From Aptenodytes patagonicus (lineage: Eukaryota > Chordata > Aves > Sphenisciformes > Spheniscidae): a stretch of 64,000 bases of DNA. Under the pieces are notes generated by a model. The model was not told where the DNA came from, did not search any database, and saw only the letters and a program-made list of their open reading frames with translations. A program made the translations under genes and the position numbers. The stretch is taken from positions 81,270,657-81,334,656 of the forward strand of contig NC_134950.1 of the NCBI RefSeq assembly GCF_965638725.1, given 5' to 3'. The number at the start of each line of letters is the position of its first letter. Position 1 is the stretch's first letter. Positions 23,439 to 37,249 of the stretch are shown piece after piece.

Positions 23439-26400
23439 CTGTAATATAGAGCACAGTAGTAGTTACATTAACATAGCCATATTCCATGCTGCCGGTCCTC
23501 AGCTTATTCATAGTTCAACTCCCTAATTTATCATTCATGCTAGACACTAATAACCATGCTCCATATGGGCAAAACAGAAAGTAAAATTACATAAAGAAAA
23601 AGACCTTTGCAGTAAGGGTCTAGAAAATTTGTTAGAATATAAAGGCAGGTCCAACGATCTGCAAAGATATGGACATAAAAAAAGTACTTCCTATATGTGA
23701 AATATATGACAATACTAAATACACTACACCTGAAGAAAAAGCTTCTAACAGACACCTATGGATGCCATTCAGCATATCCTACGTTGTTTATGGGTTCCTC
23801 GGACCAATAGAAAACAAAGTCATACAGCAAAGGATAGCTCCCAGAGTAGAGTACTCCAAAACAGCAATGGGATTTTGATAAAACTTTGTTACCTGGGTTA
23901 CTAGCCATACTTTTACAAAAGAAAAGAGACTTAAGAAAACAAACAAACAAAAAAGTTTTCATTCTTTGCCTAGGTTACATTAGCCCTTCTATGTCTAGCT
24001 CCATTTTTCTGCTTATTTTTTGACCTTCAAGCACTATTATGAGGCTGACTTTTGACTCCCAATTCAGGATGGAAATATAAACATGCAGAAATGAAAGAAG
24101 ATGGAGGTTATTAGCATACTTGATGAAGAGGAATGAAGTCATCTTTTTCAGCAAAAATGAAAAATGTAGGGTTCAGGAGATTAGATATATCATCAGAATC
24201 CTTGATTAGTCCTAGAAAACATTAACGAAATAAAAAAACCTCTTCAATTGACTTTTAAGGTGAAATCCAGATTCAAATACAGCACTCTGCTTCTGCAGTG
24301 AAAAGCTTTCATGCCTCATGCAATATGTAGCCATAAATATTAGCTTTACTTTCAAGCTACTGTAACCAGGGATCCTAGAAGAATACCCTCCTAGATTAAA
24401 ACTCTATTTAAGCCAGTTTCTTAAGATACAGACTGAATATCTGAATTAATAAGACGTGAAAGATGCCTTCTGTGCATACAAGCTTGAGTTCTTTTGAACT
24501 GACTGGGAAAGTCAATGCTTCAGTAAGTAGACCAAAATTTACATTCTGAGAACGTTAGCAAAGGGCAGCTTAGCTATCCCGGCTTCTTGAGCAGAGCATA
24601 AAAGGAAAGCCAGTGTTAAAATAACCACAATCTAACTTTACAGAGTAGCTAGATCAAAAAAAACCACTCTCTGCTCCCGCGTGAAGTTCTAGCTCTGCAG
24701 CATGCAGAGCAGTAGTAAACAGGAAAAGGGAGCTAAATTGGGAAGGTGACCAAAGAACAACATGTCTGTCCGTCCAGACCTGAAATAAAGACATGGCTGC
24801 TATGACCATTCTGAAACTAGGAACAAATATCCTCACCACCATCTTCTTTCCATACTATTCTTCCTACTCTGCTGAAAATAGACTAGACTAGAATAGAACA
24901 GAATAGACTATTTCTGTTGGAAGGGACCTACAACGATCACCTAGTCCAACTGCCTGACCAGTTCAGGGCTGACCCAAAGTTAAAGCATGTTGTTAAGGGC
25001 ATTGTCCAAACACCTCTTAAACACTGACAGGCTTGGGGCATCGACCACCTCTCTAGGAAGCCTGTTCCAGTGTTTGACCACCCTCTCAGCAAAGAAATGC
25101 TTCCTAATGGCCAGCCTAAACCTCCCCTGGCGCAGCTTTGAGCCATTCCCACGCAAAATACCTCTCTTCATCAGCTGACAGCCTGATTTGAAGAAATAAT
25201 GCTAGATCAAGTACTTAAGCTACACAATATACATATGCATATGTACCTGCTTGTACTACACCCTTGTATTTACCTACCATAGAGAGACACACCAGCCTTC
25301 AATTCTGGGTATGTCATCATCAGGTGATGTACAGCAATACCACCCCAGCAAAAACCAACAACCCCTAACTTCTTTGCACCACACTGTTCCTTCAGATATT
25401 TCAGGACAGCATCAGCTTCTCTGGAATATATAAGCAAATGCAAATTAAGCACCCATAGTAAAAACAGTATTTGAAAATATGAGAAGAAAATGTAGATATG
25501 CATGTAAGTGTCCCCATATCATGCTGCTACTATATTTTCTTTCATATACTTTAAATAAATCATTATTTCAGACAAATATTAGGGGTTGCTAATCTGAAAT
25601 CATCAGAAAGCGAAAAAAACAAGAACTGAATGGAATTAAATAAAAATGCAACATGAATAACATACATCGAAGGAAACCTAAAGGGATAGAAAGTAGATGA
25701 TTGATTAAACACCTACCTAAGAGTTAAAAAAGCTTAAAATTCTCTGAGAAGCTGGATGAATTTTAGCTTTGTAAATGTAGATAGAAAAAGTAATAAAAAT
25801 CTCTCTAGAGAATACTATTCGTTAGACAGTCAAAATGCTGACAATAACTGTAAGTTAGCATCTGAGATATTTGCTGCAGAGAAGTCAATGTAACAAACAT
25901 GGTAGATGTTTTCAGAATTTACAATGTAGCTTGAAATACACCTTGCCCAGATGTTCTGAAAACACCCATTTACCCCTGAAGCAGGTGTCACCACGCAGAG
26001 GCAGTAAAGAGAAAGTATTGGTGGGAGAGAGATAGCAGTTAAGTCTTCTGTATCACCTCAAGACTCTATTTTCAGCCCCAGTTCCTTGCGCCCTGGGGCA
26101 CGCAAGCTATATATGCCATCGATACATCAGCCTCGCAAATACCACATTATTTGCCAACACACAAACACACACAGAAGCAAATTAAGTGCCAAAAAATTCT
26201 TTCTTCACTGGAGCTGACACTTGAAACGTGAATCGCCTGTAAGAAATACCAGGCAGAGCCCAACCGTTCCTTCCCATTGCAGCAGAGAGGGGACAGATTC
26301 CAAACTAAAAAGTTTCCACGACAACTGACCCCTCTGAGACAGGAGCTCTCTGGAAATGATTCAGTTACGTCTCCCATAACCTTCTCACCAAATACCTAAG

Positions 26401-29400
26401 CCCAGCAACCTTCAACGTCGCTACTCCCAACAGTCCAAGAAAGATATCTGCTCTCCCAGCAAGTTAATTAGTTTGGTCTCTAATTAGTCTGACCCCTTCT
26501 CAGTATTGCCTTGCCAACAGCTTCCTTCTGTGTTATTAAGGCAGCAGAGCACCGCTGCTACTGACGGGTCTTTGCTCATAAATGCTCGGGCAGTGTTGCA
26601 CACAGGAGGGGAAGGCATGATCTCTTTGGGGGCAGGACTAAAACAACAGATGACTTTACTTGCTAACAAGTTAAGATTAACCAACAGCTTAAATTCAAAG
26701 CTAACTGGAAGCCATGACAGGCCACAGATCACTGTCTGCGCTGTGTTCCTCAAGGACTGCTTCACATGTGAAGCACTAGCTTCTGTTTCTCAATGGTCCC
26801 TATGCACACTTCTTCATTAAGGACATGAGGGTCATTTATCATACAAACAGCCAAATGGCTGCAGGGCAGTACCCCTACACCAGGGTTTAGAGGCCAGAAG
26901 ATTCTAGTCCAAGTTACAGAGAAGAAAACACCTTTGCTTGGCAAAGGACCTTGGCATCCTGTAGCAGCCTGAGTTCAACAGCCCAAGAACATACCTGGTC
27001 CACAAACAGTAGCAAAACCCTTTCAATGAAGAGCAGCAGTTGGTACTTGCCTACTATTTCAGCTGTTCCAGCTGTCATTCTTCCTTCCCCCTTCAAATGT
27101 TTCATCTTGTTTGGTTTTGAGTCAAATTTGAGAAACTGTCTGTCAGTGTCCCTTCTAGTCACAGAGTTTTCTATCACTCTGCCTAGGACACAGGCAATAA
27201 CCAAAGACTCCCAAGTGTTATCAGCATGCTGAAGAAATCAGTCCTATTCCTCTCCAGAGGTGGTGTCTTTCTGCTGTGAGAAGACATGATAATTTGGACC
27301 ACATGGTCTGCCTTTGAGGCAGAGGAAGAAGCCCTTAAGCTACCTGTTAGATTCTCTCAGGAAAGAGCAAAACAAGAGGTGCTGCAAACACTGCTGTAGT
27401 TCAGGAAGACGCCAGTAAAGTCTGTTTCAAAATCTGCAGGAGAAATCTAAAACAGGTATTACAGACTCCATTACTAGAAGGAAATTATGAGTTAAGGAAA
27501 CCAAAGGGCATTCTAATATAACTGGGCTGATGTGCATCACGGAAATCTGAGTGATCAAGAAAACGCCAACACTGCTGAATACAACTCAGCTATCGGTCAG
27601 CTATCCTAACATGCAGGAAAAGGGATGCAGTTACACCAACAGCTGGACAGAACTGGAACCAACAGTTTCTTCAGCAGTGGTGCCAGGATAACATCTTTAG
27701 GAGCTAATGAAGATGTCTTTGATCCCACTAATTACAAGAGCATATAGTCTGCACGTAAGTGCAGGCTTATACCTTTCCCTTGGCCTTTGCTAAGCCAAGA
27801 GTTTGACTCTAAGGTTGTAGCAGCAAACAGCTCTGCTCTCCCACTGCTACGTAGCTGTGCAATATAAACTAAGGTGCTAGCAGAGTACTCTTGCCTTATG
27901 TTGTCCAAAGTTAGCGGTTTTTTTCAAGGCAGCCAACACACCATGAGTTTAAATCACAAAAAACTTGGTCTTAAAAATTCTTCACAGTGAAAAGAAGAGG
28001 CTGCATGCCAAATCTGTGTTCAGGGCCCCGAACACATCCACTCCTCCCTCCCCCAGGGGTTTGCTGCCAGGACCCAGAGTCAACCTGGAGATAGTGCAGG
28101 TGAGGGCTGCTCCATTCCCTCTAGTGACCACGGGGAGAGGCTCCCAGACAGTGCTGTGGGGCAGCCTCAGCAAGGACTGACAACCCCTGTCTGCATGGGA
28201 TTTGCTTTTAAGCTGAGGTTCTGCCATTCGGCCTTGCTCGAGCTACAGTTCCCACTCTGTCGCAGCCATGCCTGTGCCTGGCCATGGGCCCTGTTGATCC
28301 AGACCCCTGTCCAGATCATGGACCACAGACTCACTTCCCGGCTTGGCCTCGGCCCTGCCACATCACTACAGACCTGCCTGGTGATCACTGGACTGTATCT
28401 GATACTGGTTAATGTCTCCGGACCTGCCTGCCCCTGCCCCCAACTTCCGCATTCCCAGCTTGACCTCAGACCTGCCTCAGTTGACCCTGGCTGCCATCCT
28501 GCTGCCTGCCCTGCCCATCTTTCTGGAGTACCGTGGGATAGGGCCCTGGCACTGCCAGCTGATACTCCTCTTGGCTCCCAGCACCCTGCCCCCTAGGGAG
28601 CTGCCAGCCCTCACTGCGCCCTGACAAGAGATGATCCAGCCATCAGCTACCTGGCGCCAGTTACACCATGCTGGGCAAGTACGATGGCACAATAAGAAAC
28701 TCTTTTCTTCTTTCCATACAACATCTTAAAGTATCACTCTCTCACACTTGGTGAGAGTCAAGATGAGGATTATGCTTTCTCACTGCTTGTGTCACTGGTC
28801 ATTTTTAAACCATGCTTTTTGAGGCAGAGGAAGCAATTAGCAGTCTATGATATCAATAACAGATGACAAAACTCTTCACTAAGCCACTACTGAGAGAGTT
28901 GTCCTTGAACTTCAAGGCAAAATAAAAGGTCACTGATTCCATCCACTTCTAAGGAGTCATTAAAAAAAGGCCACCTTCACTGGTAGATTAGCTGCATCCA
29001 ATCTCAAAAAAAAAAAAGGGGGAGGGGGGGGAAGCAATATCTGACAGCAGCAGGCAATGTGATACCCAGCTCCCTGACATCTTACTTGTTTATTTTCCTG
29101 GCATCTCGAGTTTTCAGCCAATCATCAAACTTGGACCAGTCATCAGAAGGCTTCCAAGCTTCTCTTCCTGCAAAAAAGTCTGGGCAGATGGCTCTGCACA
29201 CACAGACACACACACAAAAACATCAAAATTGATCGAATTAATCAAACACTGAGATTTTTTTGGCCCTTCATAGCATGGAAAGTTTCTATCCAGGCATAAT
29301 TTTTTTGATTTCTTTTTCCTGAGAAAGTAATGTTTTTAAACATCATTGTTAACTATTCTACAGAAATGCCTATGAGCTTTAGAAAACATTCATAGGAATC

Positions 29401-32136
29401 TATATAGGCTTTTTTCAATGACTAAACCACTTAATACAATTTGTGATACAAATCTGGAAAATTTAAATATTTTTATCCCTAGTATTTTACCTGTTTTGAG
29501 TACATAATTTGAAACTATATACAGTAAAACAATAGATTATCTTGTAAAGGATGATCAAACTAGGTCCTGATTACAACAATTTTCAATTTTGCATACAACA
29601 TAATACCATTTAACATAAATCCATCGTTAATGGGTTCCATTTAAACAAAGACCATTACATAAAATAATTATTTATTACAGAGCACATCATGAGGCTTACT
29701 TATGAGCTAGGGGAAAAAAAAACCAAACACCTGATGGACTGAAGTCAGCAAAGAACAAGTGAAGGGAAAACATGTGGGAAGAAAGGGAGGAGTGTTTTAC
29801 CGCGGACATCATTTGGTGACTGGAAAAAGGGAAGTACAGTAAGAGTCCACTCAGTACTGAAGAGTTCCTGCATCACAGGGGTGCCCAAACCCTGGCTCGG
29901 GATGACCTCAGCTGAAATGTGTTGCAGGACCAGCAGCAGAGTTGTGATGGTGCAGTCACGAGTGGATAATACAGTCTCCTCATGCAGAAGGAAACAAGCA
30001 GGAACTCTGGAGGCTGCCATCACTAGGTCACCCCCAGATGCTGCTGTGTGTTCTCCCAAGCCCAGCCCACAGGGAAGCAATGGGATCCCTGGGAAACTGC
30101 TATCATGTTTCACTTATTAAATGCCTTTGGCTCTCTCCCTCCTCAGACACACAGTTTGTATCTCAATGATCACGGTGAAATGACTGGATCAGTTTGGCCT
30201 ACAGCTGACCAAAGTATGTTGCAAGCATTTTTATTTTTTTTACTGTGTTTGATAATTTCTGTGAAAAAAAAACCACAGCGACACCCACAGCATACTTGTG
30301 TTTGGAAAGATATGGGCAAAATTGCACAGCCTTTGGATAAGTACCTGTCAGAAAGGCTATGTATTGTTTTGAAAGTGAACCTTCCCAAGCCCACATAGAA
30401 CAGGTTCTTCCCCACTCAAACTAGCCTGGTAAGACACTATGAGCCATCAGTCTCAATGTGGTCTCTGAAATACAGCTCTCATAGCTCCTCATCCCATACT
30501 GCACTAGGAAAAAGTCCAGCTATTTTCCTCTCAATAAACATTGCTGCACTAGTTCAACAGCATCTTGAAGCAATTAGGGAAGACACACACAGCCTCTCTT
30601 CATTCAAACACTACTGCCTGAAAACTCTCAGCTCTCCTCCTGCTTAGAGCAATGGAAACACCAGCCTTCTTCCCTTGACCACTGCGGTATTAGCAGTACA
30701 GGTGGAGGGAAAGAAGGTATTACAAAAAGAAGTATGACATAGGATGAATCACAGGGAAAAATTACAGGAAGTAAGATAGTGTGGAGAAATACCAATTCAT
30801 CAGACACTGGGTACTTTTGACTGAGCAGACTCTTACCGTAATAAGGAAGCACACTGTCATACTAGCGATTTGCCAGTATCCTGCACAGCATGAAAGGTAT
30901 ACGTCCAGTCTCATGTTGAGAATCATTGCATTTGGTCACAAGACAAACATACTTCCAATCATGGAGCAGAACAGGGGATGTCAAGTCCTCAGGACAGACA
31001 GTAGCAAGGAGCAGACTATAGACCAATTCATTGTTCCAGCGTATCAGAAAACGCTAATCCTCAGAAAGGTGGTATCTTTATCTTGCGGAGACACAGAGCT
31101 CCTTTCAGCTCCACAAACAGATCTCAGCCACATGGCAACTGTCTGCTGACATCTGACTTCCCTCATGCTCCATAGGCTGACAGCATTAAAGGCACCGTGT
31201 CTCAAAACTAGACCACTACAGAATTAGGTGGAGGTTTGCTTTTTGGAACCGCAGGCCAGTCCCAACCCTATATGAATGTTTGTAATGTATACTGTAAATA
31301 GAGTACCTTGCAGCATATCCAGTTTTTGCAAGATGTTGCTGCATTTACCGGCTGTAGGGCACCGAAAATGAGTGTCAAAGATTTGCAGGGGGGAAGGGGA
31401 TTGTATTTAATACTCCATGTGTGCATATGAATGATTCATACGCACATATTCAATGTACATATTCAATATCATATTCAAAACATAGTACATTCATTCATAT
31501 TTCTGCTGATGACAATTTTTTAAAATCCCATCATATAATTTATCTTGAATGACTGTTTATTTTAAAAAGACTTCTAAAAACAGAATACACAGTTCTGTTT
31601 CAGAACACACTTTTTTAAAGCCATCTCATATTGCTGGGAAAATTATCAGAATCACTTTTTACTGCATCGTGTTTTCAATATTCTATGCATTCTACGTGTG
31701 CAGTCACTTCCTCTGTAAACAGCAAAGTATGAAGGAAGCATGCTGTACTCCGCAACATTTCACAGCAAAGTTCCTTTGTGGTTTTGTATTATGGAAATAT
31801 ATCACTCAAACCGCCCTGGTAATAGTTTCCTCTCATGTATGGGAATAACAGTTCTAACGTAAGGCTAGAAATCATAAAGAGTGGGATTTCTTGGCCAAGA
31901 AAAGATTTCTTACATGTATCCATTAGCCGCAAGCATATCAGCCATGTATCTGGTGTTTGGGAGTTGCCATCCAAATATATCGTGAATCACAACCACAGCT
32001 TTGTCTGCGCTGGCAGGTGCTTTGCAAACATACGCCTTGATGTGCTCAACTTGTACTTCCTGCCCACAACCCTCATAGTCAAACCTGTCTCCAATACCAC
32101 ATGGGCAAGGCCTCGATTCATTAGCCATCTAGGAAT
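23259..32136 (-). CDS. CMBL: CMBL copy B: carboxymethylenebutenolidase homolog, 5 coding exons, 245 aa
   Basis: Second complete copy. Minus-strand exons join as 32128-31914, 29193-29086, 25420-25278, 24211-24120 and 23438-23259: 738 nt, unbroken frame, 245 residues, same exon lengths and phases as copy A. Catalytic Cys132 (GFCWGG, codon 25350-25348), Asp179 (FAEKD) and His212 (GQTHGF) are all present. The role is as for copy A: a cytosolic cysteine hydrolase acting on lactone or cyclic ester substrates (known for the family; substrate here unknown). It begins [16 protein letters not shown]. An acceptor 8 nt before the ATG implies a noncoding first exon, probably in the CpG island at 37.5-38.1 kb, about 5.5 kb upstream. 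B is the only copy with an obvious CpG promoter, so it is the best candidate for the ancestral widely expressed gene. Confidence 0.93.
24120..24211 (-). CDS. CMBL: CMBL copy B, coding exon 4
   Basis: Acceptor TTTTCTAG and donor GTATGC, 92 nt. It encodes [17 protein letters not shown] then [13 protein letters not shown], with catalytic Asp179. Only about two thirds of bases match copy A. Confidence 0.9.
24878..25178 (-). mobile_element. CR1 LINE 3' fragment in intron 3 of copy B
   Basis: A minus-oriented CR1. On the minus strand it encodes a relic of the CR1 polyprotein tail ([18 protein letters not shown]) followed by the CR1 3' UTR and AGAATAG-like terminal repeats near 24,880-24,905. Its 5' edge lies about 100 bp from the copy B exon 3 donor. 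Confidence 0.9.
25278..25420 (-). CDS. CMBL: CMBL copy B, coding exon 3 (nucleophile exon)
   Basis: Acceptor TATTCCAG and donor GTAGGT, 143 nt. It encodes [17 protein letters not shown] through GVSLYG, with GFCWGG intact. Confidence 0.93.
25421..29085 (-). other. Intron 2 of copy B (3.7 kb)
   Basis: No exon or complete mobile element seen inside. A GC-rich stretch at about 28,060-28,640 contains a loosely repeated GACCTGCCT motif and gives spurious open frames; it may be a degenerate repeat. Confidence 0.6.
29086..29193 (-). CDS. CMBL: CMBL copy B, coding exon 2
   Basis: Acceptor TGTGCAG and donor GTAAG, 108 nt. It encodes [13 protein letters not shown] through TRDARKIN. It was found by homology because it is too short to stand out as a frame. 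Confidence 0.9.
31914..32136 (-). CDS. CMBL: CMBL copy B, coding exon 1
   Basis: Strong acceptor CTTTCCTGCAG, 8-nt leader, ATG at 32128-32126, 215 coding nt, donor GTAAG. Only six residues differ from the copy A exon. Confidence 0.93.
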
Positions 32137-35100
32137 CTGCAGGAAAGCAAAAAGGACAAACAGTAATATAATTTGTTTGCAGTAACAACTATCGTTACGG
32201 GTCATGATCTTCATGCAGTCCCCACAGTCCCCTCCAGACATCTAGTAATACCCACTTGATACTGCAAGGTTAGAAGTGAAAGCTCCAGGTGTTTATTGTA
32301 AACAGGCTTTTGACACCAGCCTGCTCTGGTTCCCAGAAATATTCGTGAATTCCAGGTCAGTCAGCATAACCCAGAAGTGCGGTAAGGCCAGAAGAAGGGC
32401 TTATGTCAGTCCACCATTCCTAGTTTTGTGCCTGGAACAATCCAGCATGTGATAACTACATTTCCATGTGATGTCCCCACACACTGTGCTTCATAATCAT
32501 TCTTCCCAATGTGGTCTTACAGCTGCTCCTCACAGGCTGGCACCTGGTAACCTCTTGCTGTTACTCCTGTGTGACACCACTGTCAGCATGCTGCTTTTCT
32601 GACTACTTTTTCCCTTCAAGTTTTCATTGTGCATGTCCCCTTTCCCTTCCTCCATGGGGAATCCAAGGCTGCTGCTGCTGCCTACGTGCACTTCGCTGGT
32701 CCCTTGTATACCCTGCTCCATACAGCCCTTTCCCAGGGAACCCATCGTTAACTGGCATCTCAAAGTTCTAATAAATCAACTCGAAGAAGGTAAATCAGCA
32801 GAGGGTTTTCTCTGAGAGTCACACACTATGTAATCTGAACTGAGAGTGGTCAGAGGAATACAGAGACATACACTAGTGTTGTGCATATAACATATCCTCA
32901 TACATCACAGATACCTAACTTCTCTAGAAGTATACATTTTAAAGTATGAAGTGAAAACTACTCCATTTCTCCTCAAGTGAAGAAAGGTTTCCAAAGAGTT
33001 TATGTCCTAAGAGGTCTTCTCAGAAGAATCCCTCAAGCTCAGTTTAATTTCTTGTTCCTTTCAACTGGAGATAGGCCACTATAGCGTCTTTTTAAACCTA
33101 ACTGACATTTGGTACCCCCTACTCTTCCCCCTCCACCAAGCAGTATGTAGTCATACACAGAGCCTTTTTTCTACCCTAGTCTGAGAAGCTGTTTAACCTA
33201 GCTCTGCTGCCACTCTTAACCAATCAAAATAGCACTGTTTGCTTATTAACAAGAGCTAGTCCCTCTTCCCATGTAAATGCATGCACTGGAACAATATTGC
33301 TTGGTCTGGCTGGTCCCCTTACTAAAGTGAAATGCAGCATGCTGGCAATAAAAATCAAATGCACTTTTCAATGCTTAACTATTTTTTGTTAGGAATATAT
33401 ATTAACCATTTATTCCCTTCTAGATTTTCTAATTCAAACAGATGTCAGATAAGACCTTTAATACACTTCCAATACTCTCTCCCCTCTTCAATTTCTCTGC
33501 TACAAATGTATGTAACATGGTAAATGGTATTAAAAAAAACACAAGAAAACACAGTGAACAACAAAACAAATTACTCCAAATCCTGCCTCTTTATGCCAGT
33601 TATGCTCTTCTCACAGGACATGCTTTGGGGTGATACATGGGGAGGTTCCCAGCACCAAGAACTGGCCCCCTTTAAGGATGTCTCTCAACAGTGCGTTTTT
33701 TGAACAAAGCTCGTCTCCTGACCACCTGCAATCAATCACCACATAATCTCCAAAAGATGCAGCTGGAGTTTAACTTGCCAGTTTGACTGACTGCAGCTTT
33801 GCCAGCATTACAATGAGGCAGAAGTACCTTTTCCACATCTCAGGCAAAGCAAAGGCATGAGACTTCAAACACACTGTAAACTGACCAGACTTAGAACAAC
33901 TCTCCTACCATCGTGCTTGCTGATTGTTTTCCTTCAAGAGCAGTTCATCTGAGCAGTAAGCCAACAAAAATTGATTTCTATTTAAGTAAAAGACTTGTTT
34001 CTTTTAAAATAAATCAGTTTAAAAATACATGTTAAAACACAAGCTGTGTTTAAACAAAAATAACAGTATTGCCAAGGTTTAATGAACAAAAACATCATGC
34101 TGCATCAATAAGTTTTTTTAAAAATGTAGTGACTCAAAGAATGTTTACAAATTATTCACAGAAGGGGGTAAATCATCTTGTACTGCTGAGGCTAGCCCTA
34201 CAAACATGCAAAAATTCACAGCATAACCTTTCTTTGAACAGAGTGAATGCTTGGTGAAAAATACTAATTAAACTGATATGGATGCAGATTTTCAAAAGTA
34301 CGTAAGAATAGTTCACAGAAGGGATTAATAGAGATATTGAGCAGACCATGAACAAAACACTTTTTTCTCCTCGCACCCCATAGAATTTATCAGGTACAGC
34401 TAAAATACATTTCTATAAAAATTGCAGGAACCCAGGACTTTAAAAGTTGCTTATTAATTAAATTCTAATTTTCACCTATATGTAATTCAATCACCACAAA
34501 TTTAATGAGCAGCAGGTTATTAGTTTAGAAATCTGACTGTATTCGCAGTTTAGATCAGCTCTTTGCACTTGTAGGTGAGATCAGCTCTTTGCATTTATGA
34601 AACTTCAAATTAAATACAGTTCAAACTCATCTGTGGCTGAGACACATGAAGACTTTTAACATATCAACTATTCAGGTTTGATCTCCACCTAAGAAACCAG
34701 CTGCATTGCCATCTCTTTTGACTTTTCTTTCAAAGCTTTATGAAGTGTGAATTTCATCATGAGTTTAAAATGCTGCATGCCTTGCCTTTTTTTCAAAAAA
34801 GTACTCGCTATACTTCACAGTCTCACAGTTTTAGACAGTTTGTCACATTTTATCAAGCCCACACATGACATATTTACAGCCCAGATCTGGCATTTCCATT
34901 GCTTTGATTTACCCTTCCCAGTTTCAAGATTTAGGCTATCACATAAGCCCCTTTATAAAATAAAACCAAATAGTAAAACAATTTTGGTAAGACCCAGTTT
35001 AGGCAGAAAGCCCAATCTGTGAACTTCTAATACTGCAGCCATAGCACAACAGCATCTGTGCTGTTCTCCCACCCACAGTGGTGAGCCTGGGGCTACAGCA

Positions 35101-37249
35101 TCAACACAGAAATAGGTAACAAGACTCGAAACAGCTCTAGTTTGAAACACTTCTGTGCCTTCTCCTTCATCCCTCTATTTACTCTTCCCATTGCTCAGAA
35201 ACACCTCATCAGCCCTTTTCCTGCTTCCTCTATGCATGTCATCAAGGTGGCAACTCCCTATCTTCTCATCCAGCAAGCTCTGAACCTCAAGTGATGGGAG
35301 TGCCAGACATGAAACTGGAAAAAATGGTCTCCACAAGAGTCTATACTGTAACAGAGGCTTCTCCTACCTTTAATGAGCGCTGGTGATGCTTGGATGGCAG
35401 AAGTTCAGATTTACTAGTTGCTATTCTTTAAATGCTACTTCTTCAGTGATACATATTTGGGTTGCTTAAGGTGCGTCTCCTTTCCATTGAGTTTTAGTTT
35501 GCAGAGTCATTTTTATGTGATTTTGCACTGTTTGGCCAATCAAGTTTAAATAACAGAGAATTGCAAGGACATTAACTCAGCATTTTGGAAATAACACCGT
35601 TTGTCACGGTTAAAATTCCCTTAAGCAGCTCAGTATACCTCTATGTTTGTATGAGAAAAAAGATCTTGCTCATGATGAGCAAGCATAAATAGAATCCCCT
35701 AAGGGTACAATTCAAATCACGCTTCTTCCAACTCATTGGCTTATCAACTTTTAATGATATCACAAGGCAATCTGATTTTGCCATGTACAGGAGATAAACC
35801 GATAAACATTCAGTAGTGCAAACTAAAATGCAGGGCGTGACGATGTTGTATCACAACCAGGGCTCCCTCTGAATAACTCGAGAGTCCTAAGGCGGAGCTG
35901 ACATTCCACCTTTTATCATAATCCAGCAGGCTACAGCGCCTTGCTGCACGCAGAGACAACATTCAGCAGCTTTGCTCGCTACAGCTTCCCACTCCTCCGA
36001 CAGTGGTGTGCCATTACCGCAGGACTTGACAGGGACCATTCAGAGTGTTGATTATTGCAATTAGAGCCAAACCCCCTAAAAGTCTTCTTCGTGACAATCA
36101 AGGAGAGGGGCCCCATCTTGTGGACATTTCCTATCCATCCAGGGAGGATGGCTGCGAAGCTGTTAAACACAGTGCTTTTAATGCAGTGCTGAAAAGCTAG
36201 CTATGATAGCCATCTGCATCAGATCTCACCTAGAGTTATGTCTGGGCTGAGCAGCTAGGGGTTATGTGCAGAAAACGCCTCCTTTCTTTCTCCTGAGGCA
36301 AAACATCCTCCCCTTTCCACAGGTGTGAGGAATCCTGCCTCAATACAGCTTTTAAAGACCTGGAGGAAAGTTTATGCACTGCCTGCAAACTCCTTACCTG
36401 TGCACTGAGGAGGGGGGATGAGGGGAGTGAACTGGGATGAGGTCAGGGCATCCACCACCACCAAGGTCAACCAACCAAGCCTGGGAACAATTTATCGGGG
36501 GCCCCAGAAGCCATGGCACCCGTGGCCACGTGCTGTGAACGGCAGGAGAGCCTGGATCCCCAGCATGGCTGGAGACACCCTGTGCCAGCCCTGATGACCC
36601 AGCGCTCAGCACATTTGGAGAAGAGTACAGGCAGGCTTTCACACCTCTTCCGTAAAAGCTGTTTATACAGCCTGCAGCTGCATCCCACATGTGCTATCCC
36701 ACAGCTACAACACCTGGCTCGTTACCTTCACCTAAGGAGGCTCCCCACTGAATGCTTATTTTTAAGAAGCTGTGTAGTATTTGGGAAAACAAACAGGAGA
36801 AAGCTCTTGCGCGTGCAATGAGTGTTTCTAGCCCACTTCAAACAGGTTTTTAACACCAACAATGCAACTGGCATTTTTCAGTTCAGGACAAGCTACAGCA
36901 GACACTGCTTTCCCAACTCCCTCAAATTTATATTTTCCTGATTAGCAAAAGCTTCATCGTGCTTGCCCCTCGCCTCCCACAAAAATGACGTTATGTATGG
37001 CACTGCCTTCACAAACCCACAATACTTGGAGGACTTTTCTGAGGCCATGAAGGCACACAGGGACAGGAGTGGTGCCAAGGGCCTGGAGCTCTCTTTGGGG
37101 TACGTGGGAACGCTGCAGGATCAGGACCCGGACGTTTGGCTACACAGGATACAGCTAGTGACCATATACAGCCATTTGGGGACATGGGCTAACACAGACT
37201 TGGGTTATCATGCAGAAAGCACCAAGTCGGCACGAGGATTTTGGGTGTC
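32137..37249. other. No coding exon seen; putative intron 1 of copy B
   Basis: This separates the CpG island from coding exon 1 of copy B. No known protein similarity, RNA gene or full mobile element. A small tandem duplication (GATCAGCTCTTTGCA twice) lies at about 34,554-34,595. Confidence 0.45.
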
